Shown here piece by piece: positions 40,079-49,375 of a DNA stretch of 64,000 nucleotides (the stretch's first letter is position 1; each line of letters begins with the position of its first letter). The stretch comes from Pseudomonas floridensis (lineage in GTDB: Bacteria; Pseudomonadota; Gammaproteobacteria; Pseudomonadales; Pseudomonadaceae): contig NZ_MUIO01000044.1 in the NCBI RefSeq assembly GCF_002087235.1, positions 1-64,000 on the forward strand, written 5' to 3'. The translations under genes were made by a program, and so were the position numbers. Below the pieces are notes generated by a model. The model was not told the DNA's origin and did not search any database. It saw only the letters and a list, made by a program, of their open reading frames with translations.

Positions 40079-41760
40079 GGTTGGACCTCCGGCGCACCGG
40101 CATTGCTGGCAGGGCCAGGCACCGGTCGTGCAGCCAGCACCGACTGCACGTACTGTTTGGGTTCATGCAAGGCCGCTGCGGTGTCCTGGGTATAACGCAG
40201 CAACGGTTCGGCCTTGAACGTCAGGGCCACGCATAGGCCCAGCAGAATGATGATTGGCAGGCATTCGTTGCGACGCAGGATGGGCGATGGACGCTCGTAG
40301 GGTGTCCAGAAGCGCTGGGTGCCCAGCCTGGAGAACGCGATCAGCGATGCCAGCCCGGAAAAAATCAGCAGGCTGATCAACATCCACGACGGTGTCGATA
40401 ACGCCTCGTCCTGCGCGACGTCCAATCCGAGCGGATTCATCAGTGCGCTGAGCAGCGTCAGCTTGCCGATGAAGCCTGACAGCGGCGGCATGCCGATGAT
40501 CAGCAGCGCACTGATCACGAAACTCAGCCCCAGAAAGGCCATGGTGACCGGAATGACCTGACCGACCACGACTTTCTGCTGTTCATCCAGGTTGGTGCCG
40601 GGTGGCGGATGCAGCGACTCAAGCGCACGAGGCAACTGGTCGGCGTCTTCCTCCAGTGGAATCTCGTTGGCCGAACGCGAACGCTCGATCAGTTCGGCCA
40701 GCAGGAACATCGCACTCAGCGCCAGTGTCGAGCTGACCAGATAGAACAGCGCGCCGGAGGTCAGGCTGGGTTGCGCAAAGCCGATCGCCGACAGCAGGAT
40801 GCCGGCCGATACCAGAATGCTCAGGCTGGCCATGCGCTCCAGGCGCTGCGCAGCAATGATCGCGATGGCCGCAGTGACGATGGTTGCCATGCCGCCGTAG
40901 ATCAGCCAGTCGCCACCGAAGAACGCCGACGCGCCCGCCTGGCCCGAAAACAACAGTGTCCACAGGCGCAGCAGGGTATAGACGCCGACCTTGGTCATGA
41001 TGGCGAACATCGCCGCCACCGGCGCGCTGGCGGCGGAGTAGGCGGGCACCAGCCAGAAGTTCAGCGGCCACATGCCTGCCTTGGCGAGGAAGGCGGTGGC
41101 CAGAATCGCCGCGCCAGCATGGAGCAAGCCCTGATCGGCCTCGGACACCTGCGGAATCTTTATCGCCAGGTCGGCGAAATTCAGCGTGCCGGTGACGCCG
41201 TAGATCAGCGCAGCGCCAATCAGAAACAGCGAGGACGCCAGCAGGTTGATGGAAATATAATGCAGACCCGCCGTGACCCTCGCTCGCCCCGAGCCGTGCA
41301 GCATCAGACCGTAGGATGCGGCCAGCAGTACTTCGAAGAACACGAACAGGTTGAACAGGTCGGCGGTCAGGAATGCGCCATACAGGCCCATCAACTGAAT
41401 CTGGAACAGCGCATGGAAACTCGCCCCTGCCTTGTCCCAGCGAGCGAGGGCGAACAGCAGCGCGCAGACCCCGACAATACCGGTCAGCACCATCATCAGG
41501 GCCGACAGGTGATCCACGACCAGCACGATGCCGAACGGTACACCCCAGTTGCCTGGCAGGTAGACGCCGATGGAACCGGTACTGCCGGTTTTTTGTACCC
41601 AGAGAAACAGCACGATGGAAATGCCCAGCCCGAGCATGCTGGACAACAGGTTGATGCGTCCCTTGAGGGAACGGTGTTTCTCGCCCAGCCAGAGCATCAG
41701 GCCGGCGGTCAGCAGCGGCAAAAGAATCGGCGCGATGATCAGTTGGTTCAGCCAGCTCAT
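40075..41760 (-). CDS. mrpD: Mrp/Pha antiporter subunit D
   Basis: A 561-residue, about 14-helix subunit homologous to NuoM/NuoN of complex I. The conserved proton-channel parts are QLMGLYGAFLTADLFNLFVFFEVLLAASYGL, a Lys-bearing FLAKAGMWPLNFWLVPAYSAASAPVAAMFA and GGMATIVTAAIA. A cytoplasmic loop rich in charged residues (about 385-415) is longer than in many MrpD proteins. It overlaps mrpC by four bases. Confidence 0.95.
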   Translation of the reverse strand: MSWLNQLIIAPILLPLLTAGLMLWLGEKHRSLKGRINLLSSMLGLGISIVLFLWVQKTGSTGSIGVYLPGNWGVPFGIVLVVDHLSALMMVLTGIVGVCALLFALARWDKAGASFHALFQIQLMGLYGAFLTADLFNLFVFFEVLLAASYGLMLHGSGRARVTAGLHYISINLLASSLFLIGAALIYGVTGTLNFADLAIKIPQVSEADQGLLHAGAAILATAFLAKAGMWPLNFWLVPAYSAASAPVAAMFAIMTKVGVYTLLRLWTLLFSGQAGASAFFGGDWLIYGGMATIVTAAIAIIAAQRLERMASLSILVSAGILLSAIGFAQPSLTSGALFYLVSSTLALSAMFLLAELIERSRSANEIPLEEDADQLPRALESLHPPPGTNLDEQQKVVVGQVIPVTMAFLGLSFVISALLIIGMPPLSGFIGKLTLLSALMNPLGLDVAQDEALSTPSWMLISLLIFSGLASLIAFSRLGTQRFWTPYERPSPILRRNECLPIIILLGLCVALTFKAEPLLRYTQDTAAALHEPKQYVQSVLAARPVPGPASNAGAPEVQP

Positions 41761-42101
41761 GCCTTGGGCTCCCGGCCATCAACGTGGTCGGTGCCGGTCA
41801 GGCCGCGTGACGCCAGCAGGACCACCAGAAACAGCGCGGTCATAGCGAAACTGATCACGATGGCCGTCAGCACCAGTGCCTGGGGCAGGGGATCGGTGTA
41901 GTTGAGCAAGTCCTGAGGCACGCCGTCCTTGATGATCGGCTCGCGACCGATGAACAGGCTGCCCATGCTGAAAATGAACAGATTCACGCCGTAGGACAGC
42001 AGGCACAGCCCCATCACGACCTGAAAGGTCCTTGGCCGCAGCATCAGCCAGACACCCGAGGCGGCCAGCACACCGATGGCGATTGCGATGACTTCTTCCA
42101 T
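41757..42101 (-). CDS. mrpC: Mrp/Pha antiporter subunit C
   Basis: A 114-residue, three-helix NuoK-like subunit (IGVLAASGVWLMLRPRTFQVVMGLCLLSYGVNLFIFSMG, then DPLPQALVLTAIVISFAMTALFLVV). It overlaps mrpD by four bases and touches mrpA by one base. Confidence 0.95.
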   Translation of the reverse strand: MEEVIAIAIGVLAASGVWLMLRPRTFQVVMGLCLLSYGVNLFIFSMGSLFIGREPIIKDGVPQDLLNYTDPLPQALVLTAIVISFAMTALFLVVLLASRGLTGTDHVDGREPKA

Positions 42102-45019
42102 CAGAGGGCTCCTTGCGGGTTGGCGACAGGCTTGGGCAATGGGGTCGGGCGATGGCTGCGCACGGACTGGTGAGCCAGTGCGGTGAGGATCAGCAGCGTC
42201 GCCCCAACGACGACGGCGTAGACGCCGACATCGAAGAACAGCGCGCTGGCGAAGTGAATGTCACCCAGGACCGGCAGGTGCAAGTGGGCTGTGTGGGTAG
42301 TCATGAACGGGTAACCCAGCGCCATGGAACCTGCTCCGGTCAGCACCGCGCACAGCAGGCCGGTGCCCATCCAGCGCAAGGGGCGCAGGCTCATCTGGGC
42401 TTCGACCCACTGCGTGCCCGCCACCATGTATTGCAGGATGAACGCCACGGACATCACCAGGCCGGCGACGAAGCCGCCGCCCGGCTGGTTATGACCGCGC
42501 ATGAACAGATACATCGACACGATGAACGCGATCGGCAGCAGCAGGCGCACCAACGCGGCCGGCACCATCATGAATCCGAGCGCCGTGTCGCTGGCGCTGC
42601 GCGGGTTGATCAGGTCGGTGACCACATCGCGGGCCAGCAGGCGCTGTTGCGCAGGCAGCGGGATACTTTCCTTGGGCGGACGGAAGCGGCGCAGCAGGGC
42701 GAACACTGTCAGGGCCACCGCCGCCAGTACGGTGATCTCGCCGAAGGTATCGAACCCGCGGAAATCCACCAGCATCACGTTGACGACATTGGTCCCGCCG
42801 CCTTCCGGCAGGGCGCGGCTCAGGTAGAACGACGAAATGGCGTTGGGGGTCTGGCGGGTCAGCATGGCGTAGGACAGCGTCGCCATGCCCAGGCCGACCA
42901 TGACGGCGAGGATGAAGTCGCGAATCCTGCGGGTCCGTGCCCGCAGGCGCGTGCTGATTGCCGCGACTTCTTCGCTGCGGCGCGGCAGCCAGCGCAGCCC
43001 CAGCAGGATCAGTACGGTGGTGACGACCTCCACCACCAGCTGGGTGAGCGCCAGGTCCGGTGCCGAAAACCACACGAATGTGATGCAGGTCATCAGTCCG
43101 CAAACGCTGACCATTACCAGTGCCGCCAGACGGTGGTACTTGCCCTGCCATGCCGCGCCGAGGGCGCAGACAATTGCGATCAGCCAAAGGGTCACGAATA
43201 CCCCGGAACCCGGAATCTTCGGACGATCGCCCCAGGTCAGACCGCTGAAAAACATTGGAATGAAACCGCCCAGCACTGCCGCCAGTACCAGCAAAAACAA
43301 TTGCGGCTGCAACCGGCGCGTGCTGACCTTGCGCTCGAAACGTCGCGCCCAGTGCATCACCACCACCAGACTGCGCTCGAAGAAGCGTTTGCCGTTCAGA
43401 CGTCCCACCAGTGGCGGCACCGGGAAACGGTCCTTCTTCAGTGAGTTGCGCAGCAACAGGTACAGGAGGATGCCACCGGCCATCGCGACCAGGCTCATGA
43501 TCATCGGGGCGTTCCAGCCGTGCCAGATCGCCAGGCTGTATTCGGGCAGCGTGCCCCCGACGACTGGCTGCGCCGCAGCGGCCAGCAGCGGGGCGACCGA
43601 TTGTGAAGGGAAGATCCCGACGATCAGGCAGGCCAGTACCAGAAACTCGACCGGCGCGCGCATCCAGCGTGGCGGTTCATGCGGCAGGTGCGGTAGATCC
43701 TTGGCCGCCGGACCGAAAAACACATCGACGGTGAAACGCAGGGAGTACGCCACGCTGAACACGCCCGCGATGGTCGCCACCACTGGCAGGGCGATCTCGA
43801 CCCAGGCGGTCGCGGAAATGAACACCGTTTCTGCGAAGAACATTTCCTTGGACAGAAAACCGTTGAGCAGTGGTACGCCCGCCATCGACGCACTGGCGAC
43901 CATCGCCAGCGTGGCGGTGTAGGGCAGCAGTTTTATCAGCCCGCTGAGGCGCTGGATGTCTCGCGTCCCGCTCTCATGGTCGATGATGCCCGCAGCCATG
44001 AACAGCGAGGCCTTGAAGGTGGCATGGTTAAGGATGTGGAAGACCGCAGCGACTGCCGCCAGCGGGCTGTTCAGGCCCAGCAGCAGGGTGATGAGACCCA
44101 GGTGGCTGATGGTGGAATAGGCCAGCAGACCTTTAAGGTCATTCTGGAAGATCGCAGCATAGGCACCGAGAATCAGGGTGCAGGCGCCAGCACCGCTGAC
44201 GATCCAGAACCACTGTTCGGTGCCTGACAAGGCCGGCCAGAGACGTGCCATGAGAAACACACCGGCCTTGACCATGGTTGCCGAGTGCAGATACGCCGAC
44301 ACCGGAGTGGGGGCGGCCATCGCGTGAGGCAGCCAGAAATGGAATGGAAACTGGGCGCTCTTGCTCAAGGCGCCGATCAGGACCAGCGTCAGCATCACCG
44401 GGTACAACGCATGGGCACGAACCGCGTCGCCGGAAGCCAGTACGCGGTCCAGGTCGTAACTGCCGACGATGTGACCCAGCATCATCATCCCCGCCAGCAG
44501 CGCCAGCCCGCCTGCGCCGGTGACCATCAGCGCCATATAGGCGCCGCGTCGGGCGTCGGCGCGATGGTGCCAGTAGCCGATCAACAAGAACGAGAAGACG
44601 CTGGTCAGTTCCCAGAAGAACACGATCTGAATCAGGTTGCCGGACATGACCAGCCCGAGCATGGCGCCCATAAAGGCCAGGAAGAAGGCGAAAAAGCGCG
44701 GCACCGGATCATCCGGCGACATGTAATAGCGCGCATACAGTGACACCAGTGCGCCAATTCCCAGCACCAGCATCGAAAACAGCCACGCGAAGCCATCGAC
44801 CCGCAGCACGAAATTCAGTCCCAGGCTGGGCAGCCAGACATATTCCTCACGAATGACCCCGCCGTCTGCGATCTGCGGAAACCACAGGGCCATCTGCACA
44901 GCGCCAATCAGGGCGACAAGACCGGCAAGAAGGGATTCCGCGTTACGCGCATTGTGCGGCAAAAAGGCCGCCAGACAGCTGCCGATGAAGGGCAGAAGCA
45001 GTAGAACTATCAGGGACAT
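42101..45019 (-). CDS. mrpA: Mrp/Pha antiporter subunit A, with fused B domain
   Basis: A 972-residue NuoL-like subunit. The N-terminal 500 residues carry the proton-channel helices (FFWELTSVFSFLLIGYWHHRADARRGAYMALMVTGAGGL; KSAQFPFHFWLPHAMAAPTPVSAYLHSATMVKAGVF). The last 150 residues (from about 810, LGFMMVPAALVRLLLPIAFIVSMYLFMRGHNQPGGGFVAGL) are the MrpB part, fused as in the six-gene pha/sha type. The system exports Na+ or K+ in exchange for protons. A candidate sigma-54 promoter precedes it. Confidence 0.96.
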   Translation of the reverse strand: MSLIVLLLLPFIGSCLAAFLPHNARNAESLLAGLVALIGAVQMALWFPQIADGGVIREEYVWLPSLGLNFVLRVDGFAWLFSMLVLGIGALVSLYARYYMSPDDPVPRFFAFFLAFMGAMLGLVMSGNLIQIVFFWELTSVFSFLLIGYWHHRADARRGAYMALMVTGAGGLALLAGMMMLGHIVGSYDLDRVLASGDAVRAHALYPVMLTLVLIGALSKSAQFPFHFWLPHAMAAPTPVSAYLHSATMVKAGVFLMARLWPALSGTEQWFWIVSGAGACTLILGAYAAIFQNDLKGLLAYSTISHLGLITLLLGLNSPLAAVAAVFHILNHATFKASLFMAAGIIDHESGTRDIQRLSGLIKLLPYTATLAMVASASMAGVPLLNGFLSKEMFFAETVFISATAWVEIALPVVATIAGVFSVAYSLRFTVDVFFGPAAKDLPHLPHEPPRWMRAPVEFLVLACLIVGIFPSQSVAPLLAAAAQPVVGGTLPEYSLAIWHGWNAPMIMSLVAMAGGILLYLLLRNSLKKDRFPVPPLVGRLNGKRFFERSLVVVMHWARRFERKVSTRRLQPQLFLLVLAAVLGGFIPMFFSGLTWGDRPKIPGSGVFVTLWLIAIVCALGAAWQGKYHRLAALVMVSVCGLMTCITFVWFSAPDLALTQLVVEVVTTVLILLGLRWLPRRSEEVAAISTRLRARTRRIRDFILAVMVGLGMATLSYAMLTRQTPNAISSFYLSRALPEGGGTNVVNVMLVDFRGFDTFGEITVLAAVALTVFALLRRFRPPKESIPLPAQQRLLARDVVTDLINPRSASDTALGFMMVPAALVRLLLPIAFIVSMYLFMRGHNQPGGGFVAGLVMSVAFILQYMVAGTQWVEAQMSLRPLRWMGTGLLCAVLTGAGSMALGYPFMTTHTAHLHLPVLGDIHFASALFFDVGVYAVVVGATLLILTALAHQSVRSHRPTPLPKPVANPQGAL

Positions 45020-45046
45020 AGGCTTCTAATCTGCAGGGAAATATCA

Positions 45047-45062
45047 AGCATCATACGTGCCA
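45047..45062 (-). promoter_or_regulatory. Candidate sigma-54 promoter of the mrp operon
   Basis: On the minus strand TGGCACGTATGATGCT matches TGGCACRNNNNTTGCW with one mismatch and exact GG-N10-GC spacing. A start 12 bases downstream would leave a short leader of about 17 bases before mrpA. Confidence 0.5.
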
Positions 45063-45175
45063 GAGACTTCGATACCAAAGGGACAGTTTTTCAAATTCTG
45101 TACAAAAAGTGTCTGGCAGCGCCGTGTCAGCCATCTTCACAGGGATTGATGTCAGTTGCAGCGTCAGGGTGCGCC

Positions 45176-46099
45176 TCAGTCCGCTTCTTCCACGCCTTCC
45201 CGTTCCACGTCCATCCGATCGACCGGTACCGGGCGACGCTTCATCTCGCTCACGATCACGCCCATGACGATCAGCGCGGCGCCCAGCAGGGCGATACCCG
45301 GCAAACGCTCGCCAGCCAGTCGTCCGACAATGCCTGCCCACACGGGTTCACCCGCGTAGATCACGGTCGCGCGGGTTGGCGAGACACTTTTCTGCGCCCA
45401 GTTCATGGCCACCTGAATCACTGCGCTCATCACGCCCAGGCCGATCGCGATGAACACCAGCGTCCAGGAGAAATCCGGCAGGCGCTCCTGGGTGGGTACG
45501 ATCATCAGAAATGCCAGAAACGAGGCGGTCGCCAGTTGCACGACCGTGACCCGGCGCACATCGACCTTGCCCGCGTAGGCACTGATCAGAATGATTTCAG
45601 CGGAAATGGCTACGGCACTGATCAGGGTCGCGATCTCACCGGAGCTCATGTGCAGCGAGGTGCCCTGCGGATCGGAGAGCAAGATCAGTCCGGTAAAGGC
45701 CAGCACGATCCCCAGGCTTGGCATCAGCCCTGGACGTCGCCCCAGCACCAGCCATTGCAGCAGCGGCACGAAAGGCACGTAAAGCGCGGTAATAAACGCC
45801 GACTGACTGCTGGGAATGGTTTGCAGGCCGATGGTCTGCAAACCGTAGCCGAGCATGATCGCCGTGCCGATCAGTACACCGGCCTTGAGTTCGACCAGCG
45901 TCAGCCCGCGCATCACTTTCATGGAACACAACGCAACGATAAGGGCCGCGGCGGCGAAACGCAGACCGACGAAGAACATTGGCCCACTCACAGTCATGGC
46001 GTATTGCACGAGCAGAAACGTTCCGCCCCAGAGCATGGTGATGAAAATGAGCACGGCTTCTGCCTTGCTGATACGGGGTGTACGGCTGATAGACTTCAT
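45176..46099 (-). CDS. EamA/DMT-family transporter
   Basis: A 307-residue inner-membrane protein with ten helices in two EamA repeats (LIFITMLWGGTFLLVQY at the start of repeat 1; APLATSF-like second repeat near SAVAISAEIILISAY). Such proteins usually export amino acids or metabolites; the substrate is unknown. It is divergent from an XRE-cupin regulator, a common arrangement that suggests the regulator controls it. The start is the ATG at 46099; the longer open frame to 46792 overlaps the regulator and is not coding. Confidence 0.88.
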   Translation of the reverse strand: MKSISRTPRISKAEAVLIFITMLWGGTFLLVQYAMTVSGPMFFVGLRFAAAALIVALCSMKVMRGLTLVELKAGVLIGTAIMLGYGLQTIGLQTIPSSQSAFITALYVPFVPLLQWLVLGRRPGLMPSLGIVLAFTGLILLSDPQGTSLHMSSGEIATLISAVAISAEIILISAYAGKVDVRRVTVVQLATASFLAFLMIVPTQERLPDFSWTLVFIAIGLGVMSAVIQVAMNWAQKSVSPTRATVIYAGEPVWAGIVGRLAGERLPGIALLGAALIVMGVIVSEMKRRPVPVDRMDVEREGVEEAD

Positions 46100-46171
46100 G
46101 TCGGATCCAGATCCCACGGCCTTGCTTGTGACAAGAGGGTCGACACACAATGGCGTCGCAAAAGTGTGCAG

Positions 46172-46177
46172 TATAAT
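46172..46177 (+). promoter_or_regulatory. -10 element for the XRE-cupin gene
   Basis: A perfect TATAAT 28 bases before the start at 46205. The -35 is weak (near 46148-46154), suggesting activator dependence or overlap with an operator. Confidence 0.4.
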
Positions 46178-46204
46178 GCGCAACTGGTTCAGATGAGCAC
46201 TCCC

Positions 46205-46774
46205 ATGGATAAAGAAAATTCCCAGCGCGCGCCGGTATTGCAGCATGTCAGTCAGAACGTGCGCCGCCTGCGCAACGCTGCCGATCTGAGTCAGACCGCG
46301 TTGGCAGAAAAGTCCGGTGTCAGCCGGCGGATGCTGGTGGCCATTGAGGCCGGAGAAAAGAACGTGAGCCTGGCGACGCTGGACCGCGTGGCCGAAGCGC
46401 TGGAAGTAGCGTTCAGCGACCTGATTCAAGCGCCCGATGTTCGTGATCACAGCCGTATCAATGAACTGGCCTGGGCGGGTACGATTCAGGGCAGCAAGGC
46501 TGTGCTGCTGGCCAAGGCCAATGCCCGGCGGGAAGTCGAGCTGTGGGAGTTCTGCCTGGCACCGGACGACCTGTATGCAGCCGACGCCGACCCCGAAGGC
46601 TGGAGCGAGCAGGTCTATGTCGTGGAAGGGCACCTGATTATTCGCTTTAGCGACGCGGTCGCGCCACGGCATGTCGGGCCCGGCGAGTTCTACATGTTCC
46701 CCAGCAGCCAGCCGCACCGCTATTGCAACGAAGGCACCGTCACGCTGCGCTTCGTGCGCAACGTGGTGCTGTAA
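46205..46774 (+). CDS. XRE-family regulator with C-terminal cupin domain
   Basis: A 189-residue one-component regulator. The helix-turn-helix spans about residues 14-70 (VRRLRNAADLSQTALAEKSGVSRRMLVAIEAGEKNVSLATLDRVAEAL). The C-terminal cupin (about 110-189) has VEGHLIIRFSD and PGEFYMFPSSQPHRY, with metal-type His residues. It may sense a small metabolite and regulate the divergent EamA gene. An in-frame ATG at 46193 is also possible, but 46205 has a better upstream TGAG. Confidence 0.88.
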   Translation: MDKENSQRAPVLQHVSQNVRRLRNAADLSQTALAEKSGVSRRMLVAIEAGEKNVSLATLDRVAEALEVAFSDLIQAPDVRDHSRINELAWAGTIQGSKAVLLAKANARREVELWEFCLAPDDLYAADADPEGWSEQVYVVEGHLIIRFSDAVAPRHVGPGEFYMFPSSQPHRYCNEGTVTLRFVRNVVL

Positions 46775-46819
46775 GCTTCCAGTCCCACTCACGCGGCACC
46801 AGTGCGAGGCCCTGATCAG

Positions 46820-48226
46820 ATGATCGATAACACCCTTCCCATAGCGGACATTTTGATCATCGGTGGAGGCCTGAGTGGCACCATGCTGGCGGTGCAGCTG
46901 TTACGCAGACCGGGGGCGCGGCGGATCCTGATTGTCGAAACCCGTGAGGAGCTGGGCCGCGGCGAAGCCTACAGCGCGACCGAGCCTGGGCACACGCTCA
47001 ATGGCAACGCGGCGCGCATGAGCGCCGACGCGGATGACGCCGACGACCTGACGCGCTGGCTGACCCAATACCTGGCTACAGGCGGCTGGCCCGAGGCTGC
47101 CGGGCAGCGTGTTCCGGTTGCCGAATTGTTCCCGCCACGCGGGGTGTTCGGGCTCTATGTCCAGCAACGATTGAGGGAGGCTCAGTCCGTCGGTGCCGCG
47201 CAGGGCTCCACTGTCGAGCATGTGTGCGCAGAGGCCGTGGATATCCAGACCCAGGCTGAAGGCGTGCAGGTAACGCTGGCCGACGGGCGAACCCTGCACG
47301 GCCATGTCGCGGTCCTGGCCACCGGCATGTATGCCGCGTCACGCACGCCGCAGCGCGAGTCGAACGGGCTCAATGCGGCGGCTCTCGACCCGTGGGACGT
47401 CGCCGCGATGCGCCAGCTCGATCCGCAGGCGCGAGTGTTGATCATCGGCTCGGGGCTGACCATGGTCGATGCGGTCGTCTCGCTCGAACAGTCCGGACAT
47501 CGTGGTCCGATTCAGGTCTATTCCCGTCACGGGCTGCTGCCGCATGTTCGTCGTCAGCCGCCGGAATGGCCGGATTTCCTCAGCCAGGACCCCGGTATTC
47601 GCAGCACCCGGCAACTGGTTCGCAAGGTGCGCGAACAATGTGAGCTGGCCATCGAAAGCGGGATCGACTGGCAGGCGCCGCTGGACACCGTGCGCGCCAA
47701 CATAGGACGGCTCTGGAACCAGGCCACCGACCTTCAGCGTCGCCAGTTCGTTCGTCACGTGCGGCCCTGGTGGGAGAGCCACCATCATCGCTCGCCGCCG
47801 CCGAGCGCCGCGTTGCTGGCGCGTCTGGTCAAAGAGGGGCGACTGACCCTGCGCGCTGCCTCGCTGCAAGGTGTTGCACCTCTGCCGTCCGGGCAGGTAC
47901 AGATCAGCCTGCGTTACCGTGGCGAGGAACAACCGTCGCGGATTACGGGAGATGCGCTGATCAATTCCACCGGCATTGAATACGACTGGCGTCGCGTGGA
48001 CCGTTCATTGCCACGACAGTTGCTGGCGCGGGGACTGATAAAGCCCGGCCCTCTGGCGCTGGGCATTGCGGCCGATCCGGGCGGTGCGGTGATGGATGCG
48101 CAAGGACATTGTTCATCACGACTGTTCGCCATGGGACCGCCGCTGCGCGGCATGTGGTGGGAGAGCACGGCGGTGAACGATGTGGCGAGTCAGGCCAAGG
48201 CGCTGGCGATTCGTCTCACGGAGTGA
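46820..48226 (+). CDS. FAD/NAD(P)-binding protein
   Basis: A 468-residue flavoprotein of the NAD_binding_9 type. The FAD loop is ILIIGGGLSGTMLAVQLL (about residues 12-29), and a second Rossmann loop VLIIGSGLTMVDAVVSLE is near residue 210. It resembles siderophore N-hydroxylase-like and uncharacterised HcaD-like proteins; the substrate is unknown. It ends 42 bases before the convergent sfnR gene. The open frame begins with GTG at 46802, but the ATG at 46820 gives a clean family start. Confidence 0.82.
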   Translation: MIDNTLPIADILIIGGGLSGTMLAVQLLRRPGARRILIVETREELGRGEAYSATEPGHTLNGNAARMSADADDADDLTRWLTQYLATGGWPEAAGQRVPVAELFPPRGVFGLYVQQRLREAQSVGAAQGSTVEHVCAEAVDIQTQAEGVQVTLADGRTLHGHVAVLATGMYAASRTPQRESNGLNAAALDPWDVAAMRQLDPQARVLIIGSGLTMVDAVVSLEQSGHRGPIQVYSRHGLLPHVRRQPPEWPDFLSQDPGIRSTRQLVRKVREQCELAIESGIDWQAPLDTVRANIGRLWNQATDLQRRQFVRHVRPWWESHHHRSPPPSAALLARLVKEGRLTLRAASLQGVAPLPSGQVQISLRYRGEEQPSRITGDALINSTGIEYDWRRVDRSLPRQLLARGLIKPGPLALGIAADPGGAVMDAQGHCSSRLFAMGPPLRGMWWESTAVNDVASQAKALAIRLTE

Positions 48227-48268
48227 CGCAGGTATCGACTCGTCCTTGAGCGATAGCGATGCAAGGGC

Positions 48269-49375
48269 TCAGACCGACAAGTGCAGCATGCGGTCGCCCT
48301 GGAGATTTTCACCGGGCCTGCGCTTGTTGACGGCCAGTTCGCCGATGCGGATCAGTCGCGTGCGCGTGACATTGCGGGTCAGGCCCAGCAGGCTGGCGGT
48401 GTGCACTTGGTTGTGGTGGCAGAACCGGTAGGCCGCTCTGAGCAGTGCGTCTTCGACCTTCTCGTGCAGCGCACCGGCCTGCTCTTCGAACAGTTTCTGA
48501 AAAGCCCGCCCTAGCAGTTGTTCGGCCGACTCATCTACCGGTGCGCCGTCATCCTGTCGCTCGATGCGCAGGTTGGACATGCGCAGGTCATCACGCTGAA
48601 TCACGCCGTCACGGCAGACCAGCAGGGTGTGATGAATGACGTTTTCCAGCTCGCGAATATTGCCCGGCCAACTATAGGTGCGCAGCTTGTGCTCCGCTTC
48701 GGCACTCACCCTGACCGGGCCGTGTCTCAGGCGCTGGCTATAGACATCAATGAAATGCAACGCCAGTGGCAGGATGTCACCGGGCCGTTCACGCAACGGG
48801 CTCAACTCCAGGTTGACGACGTCCAGCCGGTAATACAGGTCCTCGCGGAAATGCCCGGCATTGATCGCCTTTTCCAGTTGCACGTTGGTGGCAGCCAGCA
48901 CCCGGACATCGATCGGAATACTTTTACGTGAGCCCAGGCGCACCACTTCACGCTCCTGCAGCACACGCAGCAGCTTGACCTGCAGGCTCATGGGCAGATC
49001 GCCGATCTCATCGAGAAACAGCGTGCCGCCGTTGGCTTCTTCGAACCAGCCAGCCTTGGCGCCAACGGCTCCGGTGAACGCGCCTTTTTCGTGGCCGAAC
49101 AGTTCGGCCTCGATCAGGTTTTCCGAAAAGGCTCCGCAGTTGACTGCCACGAAGGGTTTGTCGCGGCGTGCGCTGAGTGCATGCACATGCCGGGCGACCA
49201 GCTCCTTGCCGGTGCCGGTTTCACCAATGATCAGTACGCTGGCATCGCTGGGTGCGACCTGTCGAACGTGTTCCAGCAATGCTCTGGATTTGGGGTCTTC
49301 GAACACCTGCGCGGTGGCCCTGATCGAGGTGGCCAGCGCAGGCGAGTGGGGCAGGGTCAGCAGTTGCACTGACAT
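48269..49375 (-). CDS. sfnR: Sigma-54-dependent activator, SfnR type
   Basis: A 368-residue enhancer-binding protein without an N-terminal sensor domain. The AAA+ domain has Walker A GETGTGKE (51-58), the sigma-54 contact loop GAFTGA (98-103) and Walker B TLFLDEIGD (118-126). A Fis-type helix-turn-helix ends the protein (NQVHTASLLGLTRNVTRTRLIRIG). SfnR proteins activate sulfone and sulfonate use when sulfate is scarce. The ATG overlaps the msuD stop (TGATG); a GTG three bases earlier is also open. Confidence 0.88.
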   Translation of the reverse strand: MSVQLLTLPHSPALATSIRATAQVFEDPKSRALLEHVRQVAPSDASVLIIGETGTGKELVARHVHALSARRDKPFVAVNCGAFSENLIEAELFGHEKGAFTGAVGAKAGWFEEANGGTLFLDEIGDLPMSLQVKLLRVLQEREVVRLGSRKSIPIDVRVLAATNVQLEKAINAGHFREDLYYRLDVVNLELSPLRERPGDILPLALHFIDVYSQRLRHGPVRVSAEAEHKLRTYSWPGNIRELENVIHHTLLVCRDGVIQRDDLRMSNLRIERQDDGAPVDESAEQLLGRAFQKLFEEQAGALHEKVEDALLRAAYRFCHHNQVHTASLLGLTRNVTRTRLIRIGELAVNKRRPGENLQGDRMLHLSV

